Part shown: positions 50,532 through 59,147 of the stretch, piece after piece
Numbering within the stretch: the first letter of the stretch is position 1
Layout: each line of letters starts with the position of its first letter
From: VXOZ01 sp965220045
GTDB taxonomy: Bacteria > Chloroflexota > UBA11872 > VXOZ01
DNA: 64,000 bases
Direction of reading: 5' to 3'
NCBI GenBank assembly: GCA_965220045.1
Contig: OZ244803.1
Location: 1,798,001 to 1,862,000 of the forward strand
Translations under genes and position numbers: made by a program
Notes under the pieces: generated by a model
Told to the model about the DNA's origin: nothing
The model's input: the letters and a program-made list of their open reading frames with translations, nothing else
Databases searched by the model: none

Positions 50532-51226
50532 AGCTACCAGCACCCCTGCAAGAGGCCTTCTTTCTTTCTCGGCCAAACCGGTTCACCTGCCTCGTGCAGC
50601 TTCCGAGCCGGAGCGCTGCCGTACCCGCCCACTTGCCGGATCCCGGTCGGCTGCGCGAGTTGCTGCTGCCCGGCGCCCGCATGTGGCTGGAACCAAAGTC
50701 TGGGACGCAGCGCAAAACGCCCTATCAGGTGTGGCTCGTGGAGCAAGGCCAAACTCTCGTATCGCTGAACACGGGACTGCCCAATCTTCTCGTCGAGGAA
50801 GCGCTGGCACAATGCAACCTGCCTGAATTCAAGCGCTACACCACCTGGGAGCGGGAACGCCGAGCCGGCAGCAGTCGTCTGGACTTCCACTTGGCGAACG
50901 CTAACGAAGAATGCTGGGTGGAGGTAAAGTCGGTCACGCTCGTGGAAGACGGACAAGGCCTTTTCCCCGACGCGCCCACAGAGCGCGGGCGTAAACACCT
51001 GGCTGAACTTACGAGGCTTCGTCTATCCGGCGCGCGGGCGGTCACGATATTCGTCGTCCAACGCGGGGACGCGCGTAGCGTTGCCGCCAACAGCCGTACC
51101 GATCCGGCACTTGCGGAAGCCCTCCAAGCCGCCCATCGCGCCGGCGTAGAGCTCATCGCCTATAGCTGTGAGATTACCGTGCACTCGGCACAGTTAAGTC
51201 AGCGAGTTCCCGTTCTCGTGGGATAA
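50528..51226 (+). CDS. sfsA: SfsA family protein (DNA/RNA nuclease-like)
   Basis: 232-residue SfsA. RPNRFTCLVQLPSRSAAVPAHLPDPGRLRELLLPGA is the OB-fold N-terminal span; the nuclease-like half has SRLDFHLANANEECWVEVKSVTLVEDGQGLFPDAPTERGRKHL span with the E-x-K motif. SfsA was first described as affecting sugar fermentation genes in E. coli; its biochemical role is still unclear. TTG start overlapping the previous stop. Confidence 0.92.
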   Translation: MKLPAPLQEAFFLSRPNRFTCLVQLPSRSAAVPAHLPDPGRLRELLLPGARMWLEPKSGTQRKTPYQVWLVEQGQTLVSLNTGLPNLLVEEALAQCNLPEFKRYTTWERERRAGSSRLDFHLANANEECWVEVKSVTLVEDGQGLFPDAPTERGRKHLAELTRLRLSGARAVTIFVVQRGDARSVAANSRTDPALAEALQAAHRAGVELIAYSCEITVHSAQLSQRVPVLVG

Positions 51227-51482
51227 ACCGACCAACGCTGCTATACAAGACTGGAGTTTGGCCCTACAAGGTGCGGTATAGAGTCCTCTATGGCGACATA
51301 GGATAGGGATTACAGCTCTGACATCCCGCAACCAATGAAATGGAGCCGGTTCACCGGACACCGAGGCGGCAAGGGACGCGGCCATTACATATGCCTAGGA
51401 CGCAAGCGTAAAGACACCTACGTTGCGGCCGCCATACTCACGGCAAGCGTGCGCTCAGCCTGAAGACCGGGACGGTCCACAG

Positions 51483-52244
51483 TTACTCTGGTGCCACTAT
51501 TGGATTGGCAAGTGTGCCGATATTGTCGATGAGCACTTCCACGCGGTCGCCAACCTGCATCGGGCCAATCCCGCTCGGCGTTCCAGTAATGATCACGTCA
51601 CCTGGAAACAGCGTGAATGCCTGGGACACGAAGTGAACTATGAAGTCTGGTTTAAACACCATGTCGGCCGTGTTGCTGTCTTGCTTTGTCTCGCCATTGA
51701 GCTTCGTTTGAATGCGCAGGCCGACCGGATCGATTTCATTGACGAGGACCGGACCCAAGGGGCAAAACGTGTCCATGCCCTTCGCACGCGCCCATTGGCC
51801 GTCCTGCTGTTGCAGGTCGCGCGCGCTAACGTCATTGGCACAGGTGTATCCGGCTACCACTCCATACGCATCATCGACCGAAATTCGATGCGCCGTCTTG
51901 CCGATTATGATTGCCAACTCGCATTCGTAGTCCAGCCGCGAGGTAAGGTGCGAATAGATCACCCCGTCCTCCGGGCCGATAACAGCCGTAGGCGGCTTCA
52001 AGAACAGCATCGGTTCCTTGGGAATCTCCATCCCGCTCTCTTCAGCGTGGAGCTTGTAGTTTAGTCCAACGCAGATCACCTTCGACGGTGTCGCGGGCGG
52101 CAATACGTGCAGGTCCCACGGAGCGAGTGTTCGGTTCGTTCTTGTCCAACCCGTAAAAGGATCTCCTAGCACTGGTGTTACCGTATCGCCCTCTACTATT
52201 CCCCACGCCGGGCACGATCCGTCCTGATAGCGTACGAATTTCAC
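51483..52244 (-). CDS. Fumarylacetoacetate hydrolase family protein
   Basis: 253-residue FAH-fold enzyme; relatives are 2-hydroxyhepta-2,4-diene-1,7-dioate isomerases, acylpyruvases and oxaloacetate decarboxylases. ICVGLNYKLHAEESG, EPMLFLKPPTAVIGP, DYECELAIIIGKTAHRIS (metal Glu), GYTCANDVSARDLQ, and the late TGTPSGIGPMQVGD are diagnostic. GTG 52244 chosen because AAGGAG lies seven bases upstream; an ATG at 52277 adds eleven residues. It has its own promoter. Confidence 0.88.
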   Translation of the reverse strand: MKFVRYQDGSCPAWGIVEGDTVTPVLGDPFTGWTRTNRTLAPWDLHVLPPATPSKVICVGLNYKLHAEESGMEIPKEPMLFLKPPTAVIGPEDGVIYSHLTSRLDYECELAIIIGKTAHRISVDDAYGVVAGYTCANDVSARDLQQQDGQWARAKGMDTFCPLGPVLVNEIDPVGLRIQTKLNGETKQDSNTADMVFKPDFIVHFVSQAFTLFPGDVIITGTPSGIGPMQVGDRVEVLIDNIGTLANPIVAPE

Positions 52245-52318
52245 CTGTTCTGCTCCTTCTCTCTCCGTGATCTCCATTTATCCCCAAACTAGGATAGTGA
52301 TTTTTCGCATGAGATGCA

Positions 52319-52348
52319 ATATTACCCGCTGATTTCGTGTTATGTCAA
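52319..52348 (-). promoter_or_regulatory. Promoter of the FAH-family gene
   Basis: Minus-strand TTGACA (52348-52343), 18-bp spacer, TAATAT (52324-52319). Start near 52312 leaves a ~70-nt leader. Confidence 0.72.
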
Positions 52349-52459
52349 TGACTATGCCTGCATATCGTTGACCGCGCAGCGCCGGATAGTCTGGCTGAAT
52401 GCCGGCAGGGACGGGAGTCCCTTCGCAGAGAGCCGGGAGGCGTCCGGGCAAAACCGCCC

Positions 52460-53413
52460 CTACGACAGCGGCTCCGCAGCGAGTTCCTGACGAAAGTAGG
52501 CGATGGTCTCCTCCAATCCCGCCTCCAAGGAGACTTGCGGGGACCAGTTGAGACGGGCCTGCGCTTTGCTAATATCAGGCCGCCGCTTCCTGGGATCGTC
52601 AGCCGGTAATGGCTTGTGTACGATGGGCACACCCTTGCCGGTCAAGCGCACGATGAGTTCGGCAAACTCCCGAATTGTCCTCTCGTCGGGATTGCCAAGG
52701 TTAAAGACCTCTCCTTGTGTATCGGTCGTGAACATCGCCGCCGCTATACCACGCACGAGATCCCCTACAAAACAGAACGACCGCGTCTGCGTGCCGTCAC
52801 CATAGACCGTAATCGGCAGACCGGCCAGCGCCTGTGCGATGAAGTTAGGTACCACCCGTCCGTCCCGGGGGTCATTCCGCGGACCGTATGTGTTGAAGAT
52901 GCGAATGATGCGAGCATCGAGACCGTGTTGACGCACGTACTCCATCGTCAGGGCTTCTCCAAATCGCTTTCCCTCGTCATAGCACGCCCGCGGCCCTACC
53001 GGATTGACATTTCCCCAGTACGTTTCGGATTGAGGATGCTCCAAAGGATCGCCGTACACTTCCGATGTGGAAGCAAAGAGAAACTTGGCATTATTCTGCC
53101 GCGCCAACTCGAGCAGATTCTCCGTGCCGACAGAATTGACGCGCAGCGTTGCCAAAGGGAATTGCAGATAGCCTTCCGGGCTGGCAGGGCTCGCGAGATG
53201 GAAAATCGCGTCGCCGTGCCATGCCAGCGGCTCGGCCACGTCGTGTTCAACAAGCGAGAACCGGCTGTTGTCTGCAAGATGGGCTACGTTCTTGGCGCGG
53301 CCGGTAATGCCGCTATCGAGCGCGGTGACGATGTGCCCCTGTTCGCAGAAGTAATCACAGAGGTGCGAACCAACAAAGCCCGCACCGCCGGCAATTAATA
53401 CCCTCACGACCAC
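52460..53413 (-). CDS. NAD-dependent UDP-sugar epimerase/decarboxylase (UDP-xylose synthase-like)
   Basis: 317-residue extended short-chain dehydrogenase. NAD site LIAGGAGFVGSHLCDYF (GxxGxxG), catalytic Thr/Ser in FASTSEVYGDPLEHPQ and Tyr-Lys in GPRACYDEGKRFGEAL. The GPRxCYDEGKR pattern and RIFNTYGPRNDP with GDGTQTRSFCFVGDLV are typical of UDP-glucuronate decarboxylase (UXS), which makes UDP-xylose for glycans. Related UDP-glucose 4-epimerases usually lack the RACYDEGKR form. GTG start with an extended -10 promoter just upstream. Confidence 0.85.
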   Translation of the reverse strand: MVVRVLIAGGAGFVGSHLCDYFCEQGHIVTALDSGITGRAKNVAHLADNSRFSLVEHDVAEPLAWHGDAIFHLASPASPEGYLQFPLATLRVNSVGTENLLELARQNNAKFLFASTSEVYGDPLEHPQSETYWGNVNPVGPRACYDEGKRFGEALTMEYVRQHGLDARIIRIFNTYGPRNDPRDGRVVPNFIAQALAGLPITVYGDGTQTRSFCFVGDLVRGIAAAMFTTDTQGEVFNLGNPDERTIREFAELIVRLTGKGVPIVHKPLPADDPRKRRPDISKAQARLNWSPQVSLEAGLEETIAYFRQELAAEPLS

Positions 53414-53445
53414 CCCTGTCGCTCAGCCGTTCTCAACGCGCGCCC

Positions 53446-53454
53446 ATTGTATCA
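53446..53454 (-). promoter_or_regulatory. Extended -10 promoter of the epimerase gene
   Basis: Minus-strand TGA-TACAAT; no good -35. It gives a leader of about 25 nt to the GTG at 53413. Confidence 0.5.
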
Positions 53455-53680
53455 TGCGCTGCCCCCAATCGCGCCTTGACGTGCAGCGCGTCTCAGTTGC
53501 GGTTCGCCCCCTCATCTACGACTGCGCCGTAGCTTGCCACAGGAGTTTACACCCTTGATCTTTGCCGACCCGTTGCGCCGGCATCTCCCGCAGACGTGCA
53601 ACCGCCGCTTATGCTCGCGCTTGCTGAAAGAGCCTGCTCGCCGTGGTGCACGGTCTGCTGGCAAGAGGCGGCACATGCAT

Positions 53681-53710
53681 TTGACAGTTTTCGCCCGGGA
53701 GTGCTACTAT
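53681..53710 (+). promoter_or_regulatory. 16S rRNA promoter
   Basis: TTGACA (53681-53686), 18-bp spacer, TACTAT (53705-53710). Start near 53717 gives a ~125-nt leader before mature 16S. Confidence 0.75.
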
Positions 53711-53717
53711 GACCTTT

Positions 53718-53748
53718 GCCTGTTTTTTAGCAGGCGGCTCCTTAACAG
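53718..53748 (+). promoter_or_regulatory. boxB/boxA-like rRNA antitermination leader
   Basis: A small hairpin GCCTG-N8-CAGGC (53718-53735) is followed directly by GGCTCCTTAACAG (53736-53748), which matches the E. coli rrn boxA TGCTCTTTAACAA at 10 of 13 positions. The order boxB then boxA right after the promoter is that of rrn leaders that recruit NusB-S10. Confidence 0.6.
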
Positions 53749-53842
53749 GTGAAGAGTGATGAAGGTAAGGGCGTTTTTTCGTAGGTGAGCGGGCTCGGGC
53801 TTCTTTTCGGGAGACGGCGGTTTTTTACTCTGTTTTCCCTTT

Positions 53843-55373
<1,531 letters not shown>

Positions 55374-55863
55374 AGGGTTTACAACCCATCCCGCCACATC
55401 CCATCCCACCCACTCCCTACCCTAACTCCCCCCTTCATCACCCTCCACCTGCTAAGCAAGACCGCATATCCATGAACAGCAAAACTAAGTCCCCTTCCCC
55501 GCGGAGGGGTCTTTGCTATTCTCCCCCGTTCAAGCCCACTCTCCACCCCTACCCTCTAGAATGCTTCGTGCGCGAGACCGACGCGATCCACCTTACGAAT
55601 TCACACTGCCTCCCCGCCAACATTGCCCCACCGCTATGCACATGCGGGCGCACGAACGCAGGCACTCAGTCTTCCCCTGCACCGCCCCGGTTTTGCCCTC
55701 GGTCTGACCATCATTGGGGGAAGAGGAAGGGTTGCATCGTGCCGTGTCCTGCGCTATATTCCTTCTGTGCTCTGCGCCGTGGGTCTACCCTCGCCGTGGC
55801 CTGATACAGGCCGCACAAAGAGTGGTACAATAGACCAAGAATAGGCGGCGGAGTTCGTCTTCC
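55374..55863. other. 16S to tRNA-Ile spacer
   Basis: 490 nt, strongly C-rich on the plus strand. It contains a two-part inverted repeat, AGCAAA...TTTGCT around CCCCT...AGGGG (55478-55517), and a hairpin GGCCTG-ATA-CAGGCC (55798-55812), either of which could be a processing or termination signal. Short open frames here look accidental. Confidence 0.5.
55823..55831 (+). promoter_or_regulatory. Possible separate promoter of the tRNA-Ile/tRNA-Ala pair
   Basis: TGG-TACAAT is an extended -10, 33 nt before tRNA-Ile, just after a hairpin. No convincing -35. If used, the tRNAs would not depend on the 16S promoter. Confidence 0.4.
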
Positions 55864-55940
55864 GGGCCACTAGCTCAGTTGGTTAGAGCGCGCCCCTGAT
55901 AAGGGCGAGGTCTGTGGTTCAAATCCACAGTGGCCCACCA
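55864..55940 (+). tRNA. tRNA-Ile (GAT)
   Basis: Acceptor GGGCCAC/GTGGCCC, D-arm AGCTCAGTTGGTTAGAGC, anticodon stem CGCCC/GGGCG with loop CTGATAA (anticodon GAT), T-arm with GGTTCAAATCC. Discriminator A then encoded CCA (55938-55940). Typical rRNA-spacer tRNA. Confidence 0.97.
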
Positions 55941-55995
55941 CCACACGCAGCGCCGGCATTCAGACTCCACAACTCAGTCATTAAAGCCGCCGCAC

Positions 55996-56071
55996 GGGGA
56001 TGTAGCTCAGTTGGGAGAGCACCTCCTTTGCAAGGAGGGGGTCAGGAGTTCGAGTCTCCTCATCTCCACCA
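55996..56071 (+). tRNA. tRNA-Ala (TGC)
   Basis: Acceptor GGGGATG/CATCTCC (one G-U), anticodon stem CCTCC/GGAGG with loop TTTGCAA (anticodon TGC), T-arm AGTTCGAGTCT. CCA is encoded (56069-56071). Follows tRNA-Ile by 55 nt, the usual 16S-Ile-Ala order, but no 23S follows. Confidence 0.97.
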
Positions 56072-56161
56072 AGTCCAGCACCCTTCTGTCACTCTACCCT
56101 CCACATCGATGCCCTCCTGGAGAAGGTCAGGCATCGCAGGCGAGAGCACGCGAGCGACGCT

Positions 56162-56785
56162 ATGGCGAATGACCACCCTGGCGACACCACGCCTCCCACC
56201 GACATCGAGCTGAGCGTGAAGGCCCTCGAGTCGCTTCTGGTTGAGAAGGGGCTGCTCGACCCGGAGGCGGTTGACGCGCTCATTGACCTGCACGGGTCCA
56301 AGATCGGACCGCCAAACGGCAAGCGCGTGGTGGCCAGGGCCTGGGCGGACGAGGAGTTCAAGCGCCAGCTCCTGGCCGACCCCAACGCCGCGATCGCCTC
56401 GCTGGGCTACGTGAGCTCGCAGGGCGAATTGCTGCGGGTCGTTGAGAACACAGATGACGTCCACAACCTCGTGGCCTGCACACTGTGCTCCTGCTTTCCC
56501 TGGCCGCTCTTGGGTCCGCCGCCGGTGTGGTACAAGTCCGCGCCGTACCGGGCGCAGGCGGTTATCGACCCGCGCGGCGTAATGCGGCAATTCGGTTCGG
56601 AGATTGGGGCCGAGAAGGAAGTGCGCGTGTGGGACTCCACTTCCGAGATGCGCTACCTCGTCCTCCCCCAGCGACCTCCGGGCACGGAGGGCTGGAGTGA
56701 GGAGAAACTCCGCGACCTCGTGACCCGCAACGCCATGATTGGCGTGGAGGAGGCGCAGCGGCCGGCAACGACGGGAACGCTATGA
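56162..56785 (+). CDS. nthA: Nitrile hydratase alpha subunit, cobalt type
   Basis: 207 residues. Nitrile hydratase converts nitriles to amides. The metal site is in VACTLCSCFPWPLLG: Cys106-T-L-Cys109-S-Cys111. CTLCSC marks the cobalt (low-spin Co3+) type, whereas iron enzymes have CSLCSC. The last two cysteines are normally oxidised to sulfinic and sulfenic acid. VEKGLLDPEAVDALI, NGKRVVARAWADEEFKRQLL and YRAQAVIDPRGVMRQFG are further family blocks. A thiocyanate hydrolase gamma subunit shares the motif, but the single full-length beta gene next door favours nitrile hydratase. Composition seems more GC-rich than the ribosomal genes, which may indicate transfer. Begins 90 nt after tRNA-Ala. Confidence 0.9.
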   Translation: MANDHPGDTTPPTDIELSVKALESLLVEKGLLDPEAVDALIDLHGSKIGPPNGKRVVARAWADEEFKRQLLADPNAAIASLGYVSSQGELLRVVENTDDVHNLVACTLCSCFPWPLLGPPPVWYKSAPYRAQAVIDPRGVMRQFGSEIGAEKEVRVWDSTSEMRYLVLPQRPPGTEGWSEEKLRDLVTRNAMIGVEEAQRPATTGTL

Positions 56786-57453
56786 ACGGTGTCCACGACC
56801 TCGGTGGGATGCAGGGATTTGGGCCGGTGCGTCCCGAGCCGGAGTCAGAAGAGCCGGTCTTTCACGAGGAGTGGGAAGGCCGGGTGTACGCCATGGTCCG
56901 GCTCATCGGCAGCCTCGAGCTGTGGAACCTGGACATGGCGCGCCACGCCCGGGAGAGTCTGCCTCCCACGGACTACATCGCCTATTCATATTACGAGATC
57001 TGGTTCGCAGCCTTGCGGAAGCAATTGGTGGAATCCGGTCTGGTTTCGGAGGAGGAGTTGCGGACAGGCAGGGGGTCAGCGGCCGTCTCCGAGGCCATCC
57101 AGGCGCGGGTGATGCGCGCCGAGCAGGTGCGGGCCAAGCCGTTCTTGACCACGAGCTATCGCCGTCCCGCGCCGGGGCCGGCCCGGTTCGTGCCGGGCGA
57201 CCGCGTGCGGGCCCGTAACCGCCACCCCCGCGGGCACACCCGCGAGCCGCGCTACGTGCGCGGCCACGTCGGGACGATAGACGCACACTATGGGCCGCAG
57301 GTGTACCCGGACCTCAGCGCCAACGGCGTGGATGAGGGACGCCACCTCTACTGCGTGCGCTTCGCTGCGCGCGAGCTCTGGGGCGGGTCCGCGGATGTCA
57401 ACAGCGCCGTGTTCGTCGACCTCTGGGAGGATTACCTGGAGGCTGCGCCCTGA
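56782..57453 (+). CDS. nthB: Nitrile hydratase beta subunit
   Basis: 223 residues. MNGVHDLGGMQGFGPV is the classic beta N-terminus, EEWEGRVYAMVRLIGSLELWNLDMARH and YYEIWFAALRKQLVE form the helical part, and FVPGDRVRARN, GHTREPRYVRGHVGTI, HLYCVRFAARELWG form the SH3-like barrel. ATGA overlap with the alpha gene ensures paired synthesis. No activator or cobalt chaperone (P14K/NhlE-like) gene follows. Confidence 0.92.
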   Translation: MNGVHDLGGMQGFGPVRPEPESEEPVFHEEWEGRVYAMVRLIGSLELWNLDMARHARESLPPTDYIAYSYYEIWFAALRKQLVESGLVSEEELRTGRGSAAVSEAIQARVMRAEQVRAKPFLTTSYRRPAPGPARFVPGDRVRARNRHPRGHTREPRYVRGHVGTIDAHYGPQVYPDLSANGVDEGRHLYCVRFAARELWGGSADVNSAVFVDLWEDYLEAAP

Positions 57454-57506
57454 CGAACGCGCGACCTTTCGGATAAATTGGCGGACTACGAAGCCTTACC
57501 TTGGAC

Positions 57507-57542
57507 GACAGGACGACGGCAGGCCTTCCTAGCTCGTCTGTC
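57507..57542 (+). terminator. Imperfect hairpin after the nitrile hydratase genes
   Basis: GACAG(G)ACGA (57507-57516) pairs with TCGTCTGTC (57534-57542) with one bulge; no T run. Possible end of the nthAB transcript. Confidence 0.35.
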
Positions 57543-57574
57543 CTAAACCGCCAAAGTATGCGAGACTATGTAAC

Positions 57575-58687
57575 ATGCTGAACCTCCCCCATGCCGATAT
57601 CGTTGGGAGCCTCATTAGGCCGCCGGAGCTTCTCGCTGCGCGCGAGGATATTGCCGCCGGGCGCATCTCGCCCGTGGCATTCAAGCGCGCCGAGGATGCC
57701 GCCGTCGATAGCGCCGTAGCTGCCCAGGAGGAGGCCGGACTTGAGATACTTACCGATGGCGAAATGCGCCGGCTCTCGTTCCAGAGTCAGATGCCCGAGG
57801 CAGTGGCGGGCTTTGGCGAGTTCGATATCGACGCGTTCCTCTGGGGCGATTGGCAAGGCGCCGAAGAGGTAGGGGACTCGCGCACGGAACGCCCAGCGAC
57901 TCTCGGCGTCGTCGGCCGCCTGCAGCGGAAGCGCCATCTATCGGCGGAGGAATTTACCTACCTGCGCGGCCGCACCTCGCGCCTCGTAAAGGTGACACTG
58001 CCGAGCCCCAGCCTCTTCGCCAACTTCTGGTCGCCGGTGCAGTCCGCCGCAGCCTATCCCACGCTGGACGCGTTCCTGGCCGATGTCGCGCAGATTGTCC
58101 GTGACGAAATCGCAGAACTGATTAGGCTGGGGGCGAATTACATCCAACTCGACGCCCCGCACTACCCCCTGGTGCTGGATCCGCAGTGGGCGGCCTTCTA
58201 CGAATCTCAGGGGTCGTCAGCAGAGGACTGGATCGCCCAGGGCGTCGAGCTGGATAACGCTGTGATGGATGGTTTTTCGGAAGTCACATTCGCGGTCCAC
58301 CTCTGACGAGGAAACCAGGGCGGCCGTTGGCTGGTCGAAGGCAGTTACAACCGGATTGTCGAGCCGGTGCTCCAGCGCATAAACGCGCAGCGGCTCATGC
58401 TGGAGTACGACGACCCTCGTTCAGGCTCGTTTGAGCCCCTGCGCGGCGTGCCCGACGACAAGCTCGTGGCGCTGGGGCTGGTAACGACCAAGTCTCCGCA
58501 ACTGGAAACGCCGTCCGAGCTTGAATCCAGAGTCGCCGAGGCTGCCCGCCACTTCCCCCTGGAGCAACTCGCCATCAGCCCGCAGTGCGGGTTCGCCTCA
58601 TCCATCGTCGGCAATCCAATCTCCATCGAACAGCAGAATGCGAAGCTCCGCATCGTCGCCGAGACCGCCCGCAACGTTTGGGGGTAA
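57575..58687 (+). CDS. MetE-like cobalamin-independent methionine synthase family protein with in-frame TGA (selenoprotein candidate or nonsense mutant)
   Basis: Read through the TGA at 58304-58306, this is a 370-codon protein of the MetE C-terminal-domain family (zinc TIM barrel that transfers methyl groups to thiols). It starts LNLPHADIVGSLIRPPELL and ends GNPISIEQQNAKLRIVAETARNVWG. Expected zinc ligands: His242-L-[TGA 244] (family H-x-C), Glu277 (LMLEYDD) and Cys338 (SPQCGFASS). So the stop replaces exactly one zinc-ligand cysteine, and both sides are in the same frame and family-like, excluding a frameshift. Translation stopping at TGA would give a 243-residue product without half the site. 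A stem ACCAG/CTGGT (58314-58335) lies 7 nt after TGA but is not a typical bacterial SECIS. No selenium genes are in view. Confidence 0.75.
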
Positions 58688-59147
58688 TCGCCTCACGTCA
58701 AGTCTGCCATCGACCTACACAAGGTCCCTTCCTCGGTGCTGTCTAGCAGCCTAGTAGACACCACCCACACCGAGACCAATAGTTTCTTGAGCTACTTAAG
58801 CGTGCCGGTCTGAGCGCGCTGGAACAGTAGCTATGCGCGTGGGGTGACGGAAGGTAGCGCCGTGGTCGGCCCTAGGTCTGCTTCAACTTCCAACCGTCAT
58901 TCTAAGAAGCTCTTCGGCAAGCTCTGGATCAACTCCGCGATGTAGAATCTAGAATCCGACGCCCCTTAGATCCCTCCCGTGCTAAGCATGGGGGCACTGC
59001 CCGCTTCGGAATCACAGATATCGCTACCGGTAAAGACGACAATCCTGGGTGTGTTGATTCCCAAGCGCGCTTTAGTTGACTTGCACGATTGCTAGACTAT
59101 AGCATGAAAATCGGCCCGTTTCGTGCTCTAAACGCCGGGAGAGTTCA
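58688..59147. other. Intergenic region before the S9 peptidase
   Basis: 460 nt with no credible gene. Only a weak promoter-like TTGACT-N16-TATAGC close to the peptidase gene stands out. Confidence 0.5.
59076..59103 (+). promoter_or_regulatory. Possible promoter of the S9 peptidase gene
   Basis: TTGACT (59076-59081), 16-bp spacer, TATAGC (59098-59103), leaving ~35 nt to the ATG. Confidence 0.4.

Larger units (their letters stand above)
53414..53842. other. Divergent intergenic region and 16S rRNA leader
   Basis: About 430 nt. It holds the epimerase extended -10, the 16S promoter, a boxB/boxA-like leader and T-rich stretches before the mature 16S 5' end. No gene is visible. Confidence 0.7.

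Noticed and set aside
55472..55844. Small proteins in the 16S-tRNA spacer
   Set aside because: Open frames are short, overlapping and without ribosome sites; the C-rich composition fits a transcribed spacer.
58314..58335. Confirmed SECIS element
   Set aside because: Only a 5-bp stem with a 12-nt loop close to the TGA; spacing and loop do not match well enough to claim it.
58367..58687. Separate 106-residue gene after the TGA of the MetE-like gene
   Set aside because: It is the same frame and the same protein family as the preceding 243 codons, so it is the C-terminal part of one interrupted gene; a frameshift is also excluded because the frame is unchanged.
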